DNA of 47,324 nucleotides from a virus. Shown piece after piece: positions 36,135-44,502 of this stretch. Location: the IMG/VR virus record IMGVR_UViG_3300050821_009483, positions 1 through 47,324 of that record; one strand, written 5' to 3'. The stretch's first letter is position 1. Each line of letters starts with the position of its first letter. The notes beneath the pieces are model-generated. The model was given only the letters and a program-made list of their open reading frames with translations, had not been told where the DNA came from and searched no databases. The translations under genes were made by a program, and so were the position numbers.

Positions 36135-37567
36135 CGCGGGAGTCCTGTGGCTGAAACCTTCATGTCGTACAAGCGAAGGGGGGTGTTGTCGGAGTGGGTG
36201 AGTTTCCAGGCCCTGCGACGGCTGGAGCCGCAATTCCGGAGTTGCTTGCGCACCGTCGAAAGGTCAATCATCCGAGGTGCGTGGAACGTTTGATAGTCGT
36301 TGTCGCTAAAGCTCACACTGACTGTCGTTGTCACCGTGTCGGCTATCTGATTCATCACCCCAAACCGTTTCCAGTTCAGTGTACCCCAGTCGTAGTTCGG
36401 GCTCACGCAGGTCACATTGATATTGCCCACAGCATCCACGTAGGTTGTGGGGGAGAACTTCATCACACGGCCTGTTACTGTATCTTGCATGTAGTCCCCA
36501 GGACCACCATTGCCATTGTTGGCTGGATTGCTGATGTAGAACCGGGCAGCAAAGAATTGCTCCACACCGCTGACAACTGAGGACCACAACTGCCAAGTTT
36601 GCGTGGCCATGTCATAGACAAGGGTAATGTTGAGGTCAACAAGTGTGAGGACGTAGAAGCTATGCCCGTCCATCTTCACGCCAAAGGCCCACACAAAGGC
36701 CTGGGTCTCTTCCCACTGGATGGCAGGGCTGTTGAGGATCTTTTCAATGAAGGGAGTGCTGATTTGGGTCAGCGTGATACCGTCGATTTGCTGGACACTC
36801 TTGCCATAGGTTGCATTGTTGGAGACGAAGAAATTGGAGTCGCTCAATTCCACGATGGTGTAGGCATTGGCACAACCAGTGCGGAAGGTGCCACTACTCA
36901 CGAAACCGAGGGCCGTTCCCTGCCCATTGGGTGCCGAATTCGCATCATAGTACAGCTGAATGCCCTTGGCATAGTATGCAACAACATAGTTCAGATGCCG
37001 GGCCACGCTCACACCATGGCCGAGGGTCTGATCGGCTGCTACAAAGTCCAATGCGGGCCATGTGGTCGCGTCATTGATCGCGCTACCAAGCACCTTCCCA
37101 CTGAAGTCCATCACATAGTACACACCGTCAAGGAATGCAATGCCAGGCTGCACGTTGGGGCCATAGTTGGCATCCGTGACATGGGTGAACGTGCCGTTGA
37201 AGGTGTACAGACTGTTGGGGAATTGAACGAGCGCGGGGTAGACTGTGTTGTCAGAGGTTAGCGTTACAGCCGGTGTGCCTGCCGCTGGGGGGCTCGGAAT
37301 GGCTGTGCCGGTAATGCTGCCAAACGGGAAGGCCGTGTTTGCGTTGATCGAATAGAGCGTACCGTTGTAGCCAAAAAGGCCCTGCGGAAGCCCCGTCACC
37401 GCCCCCGTGTAGACAGTCCCAGGCCGCTTCACCGCAGCCTTTCCGTTCGGCGTGCCTTCGATGAAGCAATTGACCATTTTTGCGTCCGCCGCAAGCGTCC
37501 CATCCCGGGTCTCAATGGGATTGCACCACGATACTGCCTGTTCGCTGCCGTCATCACCTTGTGCCAT
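36131..37567 (-). CDS. P22 gp10-like tail-neck / DNA-stabilisation protein
   Basis: A 478-aa protein of the phage packaged-DNA-stabilisation (P22 gp10) family: SEQAVSWCNPIETRDGTLAA, MVNCFIEGTPNGKAAVKRPG, then beta-propeller-like repeats (GLFGYNGTLYSINANTAFPF, VQFPNSLYTFNGTF, QGIAFLDGVYYVMDF type rungs) and a late LVYDMATQTWQLWSSVV. Length is close to P22 gp10 (472). It closes the portal after packaging together with the gp4-like protein encoded next upstream. Confidence 0.88.
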   Translation of the reverse strand: MAQGDDGSEQAVSWCNPIETRDGTLAADAKMVNCFIEGTPNGKAAVKRPGTVYTGAVTGLPQGLFGYNGTLYSINANTAFPFGSITGTAIPSPPAAGTPAVTLTSDNTVYPALVQFPNSLYTFNGTFTHVTDANYGPNVQPGIAFLDGVYYVMDFSGKVLGSAINDATTWPALDFVAADQTLGHGVSVARHLNYVVAYYAKGIQLYYDANSAPNGQGTALGFVSSGTFRTGCANAYTIVELSDSNFFVSNNATYGKSVQQIDGITLTQISTPFIEKILNSPAIQWEETQAFVWAFGVKMDGHSFYVLTLVDLNITLVYDMATQTWQLWSSVVSGVEQFFAARFYISNPANNGNGGPGDYMQDTVTGRVMKFSPTTYVDAVGNINVTCVSPNYDWGTLNWKRFGVMNQIADTVTTTVSVSFSDNDYQTFHAPRMIDLSTVRKQLRNCGSSRRRAWKLTHSDNTPLRLYDMKVSATGLPR

Positions 37568-37572
37568 AGCAA

Positions 37573-38283
37573 TTACATCCGTGCGCGGTTGTCGGGGGTG
37601 AAGTAGATGCTCGACTGTTCTTGGCCGAACTCAGCGTTGAAGAACTTGTCCTTCAGGCCAGTGGCTTTTTGGTTGATTTCAAGTCGCTCGTTCGCAGGGG
37701 TGCGGTATTCGAGGGAGATTTCATCCGCCAAGCACCACTTGAGCATGCGGTAGGCTTCCTGAGGGAATGCAATGTTGTTCGTCAGTGAGCCCACATCCTG
37801 CATCTGCAATTGCACCACTACATGGATGGTGTGCGTGGCGTCGTTCGGCACGTCATACAAGGTGAGAGTGCCTCCAGCCAATTGTGGGTCATACCAGCAT
37901 TGATTGGGCACACCAGGTTGGAACTTCTGGCCAAGGGTGTCCCAATCGTAGCGGGAAGTCATCACTAGTGTAACGCTATTGCCAGTAGAACTGACAATGT
38001 ACTGGTCAAGCACGCGCAAAGGAAGAGTCGAGACGGTGATTGTGGACAGGTTGTAGGCAGCCTGCCCTACTGCAGTAGGAAACGACACATCCTTCACACA
38101 CCACAGCGGCAATCCCTCAAGAGCCATCTCTTTGCAGATGATTTCCAATGCCTGCAGACAGTTGGTTAAATCCTGTGCCGGAATGGTCTCATACTCATCA
38201 AATGCCCCCGTCAAACGAAGAGCAGCCGCCACAGTATCCTGGGCGGACATGAAAAAACTATATGTGCCGCTGTAAGTGGGCAT
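37573..38283 (-). CDS. P22 gp4-like head-tail adaptor
   Basis: A 236-aa protein: MSAQDTVAAALRLTGAFDEY, IPAQDLTNCLQALEIICKEM, then ALEGLPLWCVKDVSF and YRMLKWCLADEISLEYRTPA. The A-x-x-A-L-R-L-x-G...Q-x-A-L...K-x-M-x-x-E-G and late W-x-L-A-D-E-I-x-x-E-Y segments are typical of P22 tail accessory factor gp4, though it is longer. Sits next to the gp10-like gene as in P22-like phages. Confidence 0.82.
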   Translation of the reverse strand: MPTYSGTYSFFMSAQDTVAAALRLTGAFDEYETIPAQDLTNCLQALEIICKEMALEGLPLWCVKDVSFPTAVGQAAYNLSTITVSTLPLRVLDQYIVSSTGNSVTLVMTSRYDWDTLGQKFQPGVPNQCWYDPQLAGGTLTLYDVPNDATHTIHVVVQLQMQDVGSLTNNIAFPQEAYRMLKWCLADEISLEYRTPANERLEINQKATGLKDKFFNAEFGQEQSSIYFTPDNRARM

Positions 38284-38298
38284 TCCCTTCTCCAGGGG

Positions 38299-38484
38299 TT
38301 AGCGAAAGGTTGGCTTCTTGCAGGAGCGTACGCGGGAGTGCATCAACGAGCCCATCTTTGACGCGGCTGCTTTCGCGCTCATCGGAGTGGGCTGCTTCTT
38401 CGAAGGGGTATCAGGGATCTTTTTCCCGATGTTTGTCTGTCCCTTTGGTCCCTTGCGATTTGGTCCTGCCACTTTCTTAACCAT
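38299..38484 (-). CDS. small basic protein, unknown
   Basis: A 61-aa, very Lys/Pro-rich protein, MVKKVAGPNRKGPKGQTNIG then KKQPTPMSAKAAASKMGSLM and MHSRVRSCKKPTFR. Likely a nucleic-acid or capsid-contact protein; short basic proteins here are often virion cements. Upstream ribosome site GAGAA-type. Between the neck and head proteins. Confidence 0.6.
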   Translation of the reverse strand: MVKKVAGPNRKGPKGQTNIGKKIPDTPSKKQPTPMSAKAAASKMGSLMHSRVRSCKKPTFR

Positions 38485-38493
38485 TGCGTTCTC

Positions 38494-38907
38494 CTAGCTC
38501 TGGAACTTGTATCCAGGCAAGCCCTTCTTCGTCATTTCAAGAATGATGGTGTAGATGAGCTGCACAGAGCCCGAAGCCGCCCCACCAGTGGTTTGGAGGT
38601 CGATGTTGCCTGTGACCCCCGCCCCGGCATTGTTGGGAAGACCGCCGAAATCCACAAACGACATGCGCCCACGACCTGCAAGGGGCATGATTAGAACATC
38701 GGAGGTAGCATTCCACAGTAGTTGTACCTCAAGCCCGTCGCTGATGCTGTAATCGACATGCATGATGTTCAACAGCGGAGGGGCAAACGCCAACGCGGAC
38801 GCGTTGACAATCGTTGTCTGGGGCTGATCTGCAGCAGTCAAGGTTCCTACGATCTTGACCACTGCATTTCGCGTCCCATCCATGATGATTTGGGTTGCGA
38901 TTGTCAT
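38494..38907 (-). CDS. capsid accessory / structural protein
   Basis: A 137-aa beta-rich protein, MTIATQIIMDGTRNAVVKIV, TAADQPQTTIVNASALAFAP, MHVDYSISDGLEVQLLWNAT, DVLIMPLAGRGRMSFVDFGG. Likely an immunoglobulin- or decoration-type capsid protein. Function inferred from position next to the head genes. Confidence 0.65.
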   Translation of the reverse strand: MTIATQIIMDGTRNAVVKIVGTLTAADQPQTTIVNASALAFAPPLLNIMHVDYSISDGLEVQLLWNATSDVLIMPLAGRGRMSFVDFGGLPNNAGAGVTGNIDLQTTGGAASGSVQLIYTIILEMTKKGLPGYKFQS

Positions 38908-38913
38908 GATGGC

Positions 38914-39681
38914 TTACCGTTCCGTGGAGGCTACGAGGAAGTCGATGTTGACCGTTTGTGCCACAGCAGAGTTGTTGGTGTAGCCGACAATCGGGGCCAT
39001 GTTGACAGCGGGGAGTGTCGGAGCGGCTGCAACAGCCACACAACCGCGAGTCGTCACGGAACCAACAACACCACCATTCACCTGGTTATAGCCCGTCGTG
39101 GGGTTCCAGAATGCCAACACGTTACCCACAGCATCCACGGCGAAACCAAGTTCGATGAAGGTTGCAGCAGTCACCACACACGCAGCCGGAAAGGCAAACG
39201 TCGTGTGAGCACTGGCCACAATAATGTCGAGCACGATGGTGGCTGCGCCGGCGGCTTTGTACAGGACGATACCGTTGACGAGGGCAGATTCTGCCCCGGA
39301 GCCGATTGCCGCAAGGCCACAGTAGAAGGCGCCCGCCGCGCTCGACGGGGTGCCGCCGAACTTGAAGAACGTTTGCTTGTTGGCAGTGTTGACAGCAAAA
39401 GCAGCCGGAGTCTTCTGGAGGAAGGATGCGTCTGTCGCGCCTGCTGTGGTGGCGAGCTGGAGGATGCCGCCGTTGCCAGCCACGAGAGCGGCTGCAGGGG
39501 TGCCGGTGCCTGTCAACGACCAATCTGCCGCAACGTACTGATCGAAGTCTTGTGCGTAGGTGTGCGCCCACGTCGGGTCGGGAAGACCCGCCAGCCCCAT
39601 CGTTTGCCAAGTAGCCGCATTGGTGAGACCTTCGGGCATGCGAGTGGTAAGGCCCGCGCGATTCGTTCCTACAATAGCCAT
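38914..39681 (-). CDS. structural protein, concanavalin-like
   Basis: A 255-aa protein: MAIVGTNRAGLTTRMPEGLT, WAHTYAQDFDQYVAADWSLT, then YCGLAAIGSGAESALVNGIV and late VNMAPIVGYTNNSAVAQTVN. The D-W-S...F..L..G..A segments and jelly-roll-like strand pattern resemble concanavalin-type lectin domains found in phage capsids. Function inferred. Confidence 0.65.
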   Translation of the reverse strand: MAIVGTNRAGLTTRMPEGLTNAATWQTMGLAGLPDPTWAHTYAQDFDQYVAADWSLTGTGTPAAALVAGNGGILQLATTAGATDASFLQKTPAAFAVNTANKQTFFKFGGTPSSAAGAFYCGLAAIGSGAESALVNGIVLYKAAGAATIVLDIIVASAHTTFAFPAACVVTAATFIELGFAVDAVGNVLAFWNPTTGYNQVNGGVVGSVTTRGCVAVAAAPTLPAVNMAPIVGYTNNSAVAQTVNIDFLVASTER

Positions 39682-39713
39682 GGTGATTCTCCGTGAATTC
39701 AGTAAAAAGGGCG

Positions 39714-39757
39714 AATTATTAATAGGAAGTAATAATTATTAATTCCTACTAACAATC
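39714..39757. repeat. dispersed palindrome R13
   Basis: Half-sites TAGGAAGTAAT and ATTAATTCCTA around AATT. It lies between the small basic gene at 39782 and the structural gene starting at 39681. Confidence 0.92.
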
Positions 39758-39781
39758 CGCCCATGGGGCCTGAGCTTCCTC

Positions 39782-39955
39782 TTACCGGCCGATTCCGCTC
39801 TTCTTGCCGTGGTACGTGACCTTTGCCGAGTCCTTGCCAGTGATAGAGCCTTTGTGCGGCGACTTGTGATGGGAAGGGTGCGGAACCTTATGGGCTGACG
39901 ACACGGTTGAGTGCTTGTTGCCCTTGGACACGACGCGTTTGCCGATCATTGACAT
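39782..39955 (-). CDS. small basic Lys/His-rich protein
   Basis: A 57-aa protein, MSMIGKRVVSKGNKHSTVSS then AHKVPHPSHHKSPHKGSITG and TYHGKKSGIGR. Very basic and His-rich. AGAGGAA lies 7 nt before ATG 39955. Placed between capsid and HNH genes; similar short basic proteins act as capsid cements or DNA binders. Family not recognised. Confidence 0.6.
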   Translation of the reverse strand: MSMIGKRVVSKGNKHSTVSSAHKVPHPSHHKSPHKGSITGKDSAKVTYHGKKSGIGR

Positions 39956-39957
39956 AA

Positions 39958-40401
39958 TCAAATTCCTCTGGTTTTGAGTGCGTACCAAACTGTTCGACCG
40001 CTGACACCAAACATCTCTGCAACATCTTCCCTAGCCATTCCTGTGTTCAGAAGCCTGCGCATTTCATGGCATTGGGCATTTGTTAGTTTAGATTTCCCAT
40101 TTGCTTCGCCTACAGCTTTGCGACCTTTTGCGTCTCGATCAGCTGTATTTTCAGCATTTGTTCCGGGTTGTAGGTGCTCAGGGTTTACACACCAAGGATT
40201 ATCACATCGATGCATTATAACAAGGTGCCTAGGAAATTCTCCTACGTACATGAGATAAGCAATTCTATGCGCCTTATGAACATCTCCTTCATACTTGAAA
40301 TGTCCGTATCCTTGAGCATTCCTGCTACCTTCCCAAATCCAACAACCTGGAGTTACTCTAAACTTTTCTTCAAAACGCTTGATTTCGAATCGATCGAACA
40401 T
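39958..40401 (-). CDS. free-standing HNH endonuclease (HNH_3 type)
   Basis: A 147-aa protein: GCWIWEGSRNAQGYGHFKYE, VHKAHRIAYLMYVGEFPRHL, IMHRCDNPWCVNPEHLQPGT is the complete HNH_3 metal finger; the C-terminal part (NGKSKLTNAQCHEMRRLLNT, EDVAEMFGVSGRTVWYAL) is an HTH. It lies between the major capsid gene and the small basic gene, is AT-richer than its flanks, and looks like a homing-type insertion into the head operon. Confidence 0.88.
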   Translation of the reverse strand: MFDRFEIKRFEEKFRVTPGCWIWEGSRNAQGYGHFKYEGDVHKAHRIAYLMYVGEFPRHLVIMHRCDNPWCVNPEHLQPGTNAENTADRDAKGRKAVGEANGKSKLTNAQCHEMRRLLNTGMAREDVAEMFGVSGRTVWYALKTRGI

Positions 40402-40464
40402 GTAAACCTCGGAAGGGCTGGATGAGTCTCCATTATCCTCCGAGGATACGCAAATTACAAATCC

Positions 40465-41379
40465 TTAGGCGGCATTCGAACCGTAGAGACCTCTGGGATT
40501 ACCCCATAGGAACACATACCGTTCGTAAGCTCCTACTTTGTAATTTCTTGTGTCGGCATCGTTGTCTTCCCAAATCTCAAGCTCCTCACGCTCTTGCCAA
40601 ATCATACCATCTTGGCAACCCGTCGTGATAAACCACGGATCTGCAGCAGTCAGATACGGATTGTGGACAACACCACCTGACAGCAAACCTTCCACGTTGA
40701 TGGGGTTGATATCGTTGTTGTTGTTGCCCACTGCGCGCGGGGTCTTGATGATGCGGTCGGCATTGAACTTGTTGTTCGGGTGCACGATGAGCTTGTTACC
40801 AGCCAACGGCTCGATGTAGCCGCGATCGTCAGTGGCTTGCATCATCAGGATGAGCATGTCTTCGACAGCAGCCTGCGACAATTGAGCATCCACCGAGAGC
40901 TTGTTCTGCCACGTGCCTGCCGAGAAGTTCGGGTGCGCAGTATTCAACAACGAGACACCATCACCACCCGTGTACGTTGCATTGAATGCGCGGTTGAGGA
41001 TGTTGGTGCAGTTGATGTTCTTCGTTTCCGCGAACGCACGGCGAAGCTTCTCGACACGATTCTTCGTCAATTTGACGTAGAGGTTGTCTTTCAGCTCCTC
41101 ATGTGTCGTGATAACACCCAGACCGTATGCCACGTTGGTCCCACGAGTCACGAAGCCTTGTTGCATCGTGTCGTACGTGATCGGCTGGCCTTCCGGCTTG
41201 AACACAGCAAGGCCCAGGCCCACACTCTGAACATACTCTTCGTAGTTCTTCGTCGAGTCAACCTTGCCAAACATCAGCGGGGCATACTGCGGTGCATCCG
41301 CAGCTGCCGAATCCCACCAGCTCTTGACCCCTTCCCATAGTCCCTTGGGGTAGGAGCCTGTATTGATAGTACCTGTCAT
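40465..41379 (-). CDS. major capsid protein
   Basis: A 304-aa protein with the layout of HK97-fold coat proteins of the N4/Mu-like type: YPKGLWEGVKSWWDSAAADA, LMFGKVDSTKNYEEYVQSVG, VAYGLGVITTHEELKDNLYV, a long central helix VEKLRRAFAETKNINCTNIL, then GNKLIVHPNNKFNADRIIKT, INPINVEGLLSGGVVHNPYL and ITTGCQDGMIWQEREELEIW. It follows the decoration gene and scaffold in the usual head order. Exact fold assignment needs structure prediction. Confidence 0.85.
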   Translation of the reverse strand: MTGTINTGSYPKGLWEGVKSWWDSAAADAPQYAPLMFGKVDSTKNYEEYVQSVGLGLAVFKPEGQPITYDTMQQGFVTRGTNVAYGLGVITTHEELKDNLYVKLTKNRVEKLRRAFAETKNINCTNILNRAFNATYTGGDGVSLLNTAHPNFSAGTWQNKLSVDAQLSQAAVEDMLILMMQATDDRGYIEPLAGNKLIVHPNNKFNADRIIKTPRAVGNNNNDINPINVEGLLSGGVVHNPYLTAADPWFITTGCQDGMIWQEREELEIWEDNDADTRNYKVGAYERYVFLWGNPRGLYGSNAA

Positions 41380-41403
41380 GATTGTTCTCCTTACCTGTTA
41401 GGG

Positions 41404-42021
41404 TTAGATACCGGCCGTAGCGCCCTGGAATTCGTGCTGGTTCAGCACCACGTCCCAGGTTGCGAACGCGCCGAATGCGTTGTTGGGTTTTTGGGTCAGG
41501 CCGATGATCTTGACCGTGAGGCCTGCCGTGACGGCGAATGAGGACGACAACAGGACCGTGGCAGAGTTTTGCTGCGGTGCGGTCGGGTTCGTGACAGTGA
41601 AGGAGGCGTTCAAGCCCACGCTTGCCGCGACGAGGTTGGCGGTGGTAATGCCATCGTCCTGAATCTCGAACACAACAGCCGGATCGTCACACACGAGGAC
41701 GTAGTAGTCCTTCGTTTTGGTGGCCGGAATGTTCTGGACCGTGAGGTCGAGGTTCGTGCCAAGGAACGACACCACGTTGGGAGCAGCCACGAGACAGCCA
41801 ACGATCACACCCCGCACGACACCCGTGCCCGTAGTGTTCTTGACCACATCGGGGATACCGTTGGCATCCGCACCGGTTGCAGCAGTCAGAACCACATCAC
41901 CAGGATTGTACTGGTTCGTGTCCGCTGCGGGGATGTGATACATGTTTACAGCACCGTTCCACGCGGAGCCGTCGCGGTAGCGCGAAGGGACAAAGCCGCG
42001 AGGTGCCTTGAAGTTTGCCAT
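41404..42021 (-). CDS. capsid decoration or head-stabilising protein
   Basis: A 205-aa protein: MANFKAPRGFVPSRYRDGSA, WNGAVNMYHIPAADTNQYNP, DVVKNTTGTGVVRGVIVGCL, TKDYYVLVCDDPAVVFEIQD then ITGLTQKPNNAFGAFATWDV-type text near the end. Strand-rich, adjacent to the coat gene, typical of a decoration protein. Function inferred from position. Confidence 0.75.
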   Translation of the reverse strand: MANFKAPRGFVPSRYRDGSAWNGAVNMYHIPAADTNQYNPGDVVLTAATGADANGIPDVVKNTTGTGVVRGVIVGCLVAAPNVVSFLGTNLDLTVQNIPATKTKDYYVLVCDDPAVVFEIQDDGITTANLVAASVGLNASFTVTNPTAPQQNSATVLLSSSFAVTAGLTVKIIGLTQKPNNAFGAFATWDVVLNQHEFQGATAGI

Positions 42022-42081
42022 GATGGTTCCTTAAACTAAGGGGAGTTTGGAGTCCCACCATGGCCCGCCTACGGCGAAAGG

Positions 42082-42645
42082 TTAGAGGTTCTTGACCCCG
42101 TATTCCTTGCGATAGCCAGTGTCGATGGTGGTGTTAACACTATCCGGCTTGTAGAAACCGTCAGCCCGGTTCGGGTCTGTCGCTTTCCTGTGGATTTCCC
42201 TATCCCGCTTGTCCGCTGCAGCATGGCGCCGATCCTCGCGAACCTTCCACTGTTCTTCAGGGATCTTCATCAGGTAAGCCCGGAGCGCTTGACCGTCAGA
42301 ACGAGTTCCCTTCACGAACTTCGATACGCATGAGGAGATGTCAACATCAGGCACAACAACGGCCTTCTGGGTGTACAGCTCATCCTGGGTGACGAAATCG
42401 AATCCATCCATTAGCAGGCTCTCGACATACCCGTCCTCGTCATTGGCCCAATACAGGTGGTGGCCCGGAAGGTCGCCTTGCACGCTGAGTTGCAGGCGCA
42501 TACCGCCGAGGTCATTTTCCCGTTCGCGGGTGGCCGTATCGCGGGTTGCTGCTTGGCCATGACGCCGTGCCGCAATGAGTCGGCTACGGTCGGTTTCGGG
42601 GACGCTGGCAAAGGCTGCTGTTTTCTTTTGCTCTTGGGATGACAT
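42082..42645 (-). CDS. conserved phage structural-region protein
   Basis: A 187-aa protein. An N-terminal basic helix (DRSRLIAARRHGQAATRDTA), a strand-rich middle (GGMRLQLSVQGDLPGHHLYW, MDGFDFVTQDELYTQKAVVV) and a charged C-terminal helix (KVREDRRHAAADKRDREIHR) followed by DGFYKPDSVNTTIDTGYRKE. A common neighbour of scaffold and coat genes in such phages, usually unassigned. Confidence 0.7.
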   Translation of the reverse strand: MSSQEQKKTAAFASVPETDRSRLIAARRHGQAATRDTATRERENDLGGMRLQLSVQGDLPGHHLYWANDEDGYVESLLMDGFDFVTQDELYTQKAVVVPDVDISSCVSKFVKGTRSDGQALRAYLMKIPEEQWKVREDRRHAAADKRDREIHRKATDPNRADGFYKPDSVNTTIDTGYRKEYGVKNL

Positions 42646-42678
42646 GTTACCTCCAATAATAGTAAAGACGGGATGCTG

Positions 42679-43596
42679 TTAGCTGCGAGTCTTGTGAGTT
42701 TTCTTTTCACCTGAGAAATAGTTCTTCAGGAACTGGTCTTTCGTGAACCAATTGCGTTGGATACCTTCTTTCATCAGGGCCAAGTCCTCTGCAGGGAGGT
42801 CGTGGACGCTGTAGCCGCCAGAGCCTGTGCCGGAGCCAGCGTCAGCGGAGACCTGGTCAGCGCGGCGTTCGGTGGGTTGCTTCTTGCCGAAGCGACGGGG
42901 GAAGTCCTTACGTACGCGTTCGGCGACTTTGTCCAGCATCTCCCGACCCTGGGCAGGTTCGCCCAGACGGCGCATCTCGTTGCCAATATCGAGTGCGTAC
43001 TGGCGAAGCTCGGGGTCGTCATTGAACCACTCGTTGCCGTCCTGAACCCACTCCTTGACAACAAGGTTGGCAGCAGGGTCGGGTTGACGAATCGTCTGTT
43101 CTTCCTTGTTTACGTCTTTGACCTGTTGCTTGATTCCGGCTTGCTCTTGCTTGAGCAATTCGACACGTTCTGCAAGAGTTTCGGCAAGATCATCATCACC
43201 GTCACGTACGGCCTGGCGTTCGCGTTGTCGGGTCTCCTTGATGGCCTGAGCAATCTCGGAATCCTTCCGAGCCATGGCCTCTTCATGGAACTTGGCGAAG
43301 GCCTGGCCGGTCTTTTCGAGGTCAGCGTACTTGGAGCGGAGTTCAGCCAGTTCGCGTTGGGTGTTCTTTTCGAACCTGCGACCGGCTTCGAGGTAGACTG
43401 AAGCGGGTTTCCACTTGGTGGGGTCGCCTTTGAAGCGATCTTTGGGAACCCAGCCCTTGCGACCGGCTTCCTCTTCGGCTTCAGCCTCTGCCGGATCAGA
43501 TTGGATGACAACATCATCCCCGACTTCCCTCTTCACAAGAGCCGAATCAACTTCAGCCAGTTCTGCGGCAATGTCTGCTTCAGTACGCTCTGCCAT
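42679..43596 (-). CDS. scaffolding protein
   Basis: A 305-aa, highly charged protein. The acidic start (MAERTEADIAAELAEVDSAL then ESDPAEAEAEEEAGRKGWVP-type text), the KGWVPKDRFKGDPTKWKPAS module and a long coiled-coil (YLEAGRRFEKNTQRELAELR to LLKQEQAGIKQQVKDVNKEE) are typical of phage scaffolds; a Gly/Ser linker (SADAGSGTGSGGYSVHDLPA) precedes a basic C-terminal end that would bind the coat protein. Confidence 0.85.
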   Translation of the reverse strand: MAERTEADIAAELAEVDSALVKREVGDDVVIQSDPAEAEAEEEAGRKGWVPKDRFKGDPTKWKPASVYLEAGRRFEKNTQRELAELRSKYADLEKTGQAFAKFHEEAMARKDSEIAQAIKETRQRERQAVRDGDDDLAETLAERVELLKQEQAGIKQQVKDVNKEEQTIRQPDPAANLVVKEWVQDGNEWFNDDPELRQYALDIGNEMRRLGEPAQGREMLDKVAERVRKDFPRRFGKKQPTERRADQVSADAGSGTGSGGYSVHDLPAEDLALMKEGIQRNWFTKDQFLKNYFSGEKKTHKTRS

Positions 43597-43611
43597 CTGA
43601 CAACTCCAATA

Positions 43612-43655
43612 ATTAATTGGTAGGAATTAATGTATATTACTTTCTACTAATAAAT
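43612..43655. repeat. dispersed palindrome R14
   Basis: Half-sites TAGGAATTAAT and ATTACTTTCTA around GTAT; core identical to R12. It ends 16 bp before the scaffold gene start and nearly touches the stop of the 43657 gene. Confidence 0.92.
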
Positions 43656-43656
43656 A

Positions 43657-43836
43657 CTATTTGGTGAGATAAGTAACCTCACCCGAGGTCACACCCACTT
43701 GCTTGCCCTTGACGCCATTGGCTTCCACGATCTTTGTGGCAGCCTCTTGTAACTCTTGGGCAATCTTGGCTACGATTTCAGCTTCGTAGTAGGCACAATC
43801 GGGAATGAAGACGCGGAAGTTGACCTGGTAGCTCAC
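43657..43836 (-). CDS. small head-region protein, unknown
   Basis: A 59-aa protein with GTG start (GTGA overlap with the GroES-like gene's stop): MSYQVNFRVFIPDCAYYEAE, IVAKIAQELQEAATKIVEAN, GVKGKQVGVTSGEVTYLTK. A compact alpha/beta layout. It ends at the edge of palindrome R14. Family not recognised. Confidence 0.6.
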   Translation of the reverse strand: MSYQVNFRVFIPDCAYYEAEIVAKIAQELQEAATKIVEANGVKGKQVGVTSGEVTYLTK

Positions 43837-44501
43837 TTAGCATCCTTGGGCAATGGAGAGATAATGTCAGTGTCCATGACAAAGCGATACTCCTGCCCAT
43901 CAACAGGACTGGTGTGAAATTTTCCTGTGTAGGTGCCAATCAGGACACGATCACCGACCTCACAATAGTCAGTGGATTTGTCGCTCCAGCAATCATGGCC
44001 GATTTCGAGGACTGTACACATGACAGCCATGTTCTTTTCAGCAACCTGAGTTTTCTTGACTAGAACGATGCCTGATTCTGTGGTCTCTTCTACAATGTCG
44101 GGAGAGAGGAGCACACGATGACCTACAGCTCGAAAGCCGCTGGTGTTGGAGGCTTGCGGGCCTTTGGTGGCGCGCCAGCCAAGGGTCAGATAAGGATCTG
44201 CTTTTTCCTTGAATGGTTCGACTTGCAGGAGCATGGTAGACACGAACCCCATCGATTCCATATCCCGCTCGGTCCAAGTTTGCTGCTTTGTGACTATGCC
44301 ATCAGGATTGTTAGCGTACTCAACAAACTTCTTCTGCACGTCGTCAAGAGCTTGTTGCCCTGTCATCCCCCTGCCTTTGAGCGTCACTTCCTTTACGCGA
44401 AGATGGGGAGTTGTGGATTCCCCACTTGCCCACAAATCAGGATGGGGTTCCAAAACACCCTCTGCATATTGCTGTTTCAACCGTTCCACGTCGAATCCCA
44501 T
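43833..44501 (-). CDS. fusion with C-terminal GroES (Cpn10)-like domain
   Basis: A 222-aa protein. The N-terminal 125 residues are unique (FDVERLKQQYAEGVLEPHPD, then VQKKFVEYANNPDGIVTKQQ). The C-terminal part matches GroES: GHRVLLSPDIVEETTESGIV, LVKKTQVAEKNMAVMCTVLE and IGHDCW, then CEVGDRVLIGTYTGKFHTSP, DGQEYRFVMDTDIISPL. The conserved R-V-x-V, mobile-loop S-G-I-V-L, G-D-x-V and late D-I residues are kept. Phage-encoded co-chaperonins with this layout (T4 gp31, and virus-encoded GroES) help fold capsid proteins with host GroEL. Adjacent to head genes, it likely assists coat or portal folding. Confidence 0.82.
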   Translation of the reverse strand: MGFDVERLKQQYAEGVLEPHPDLWASGESTTPHLRVKEVTLKGRGMTGQQALDDVQKKFVEYANNPDGIVTKQQTWTERDMESMGFVSTMLLQVEPFKEKADPYLTLGWRATKGPQASNTSGFRAVGHRVLLSPDIVEETTESGIVLVKKTQVAEKNMAVMCTVLEIGHDCWSDKSTDYCEVGDRVLIGTYTGKFHTSPVDGQEYRFVMDTDIISPLPKDAK

Positions 44502-44502
44502 T

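Noticed and set aside
38722-39696. 324-aa plus-strand ORF
   Set aside because: His/Arg/Gly-rich antisense shadow of two structural genes, with no family character or ribosome site.
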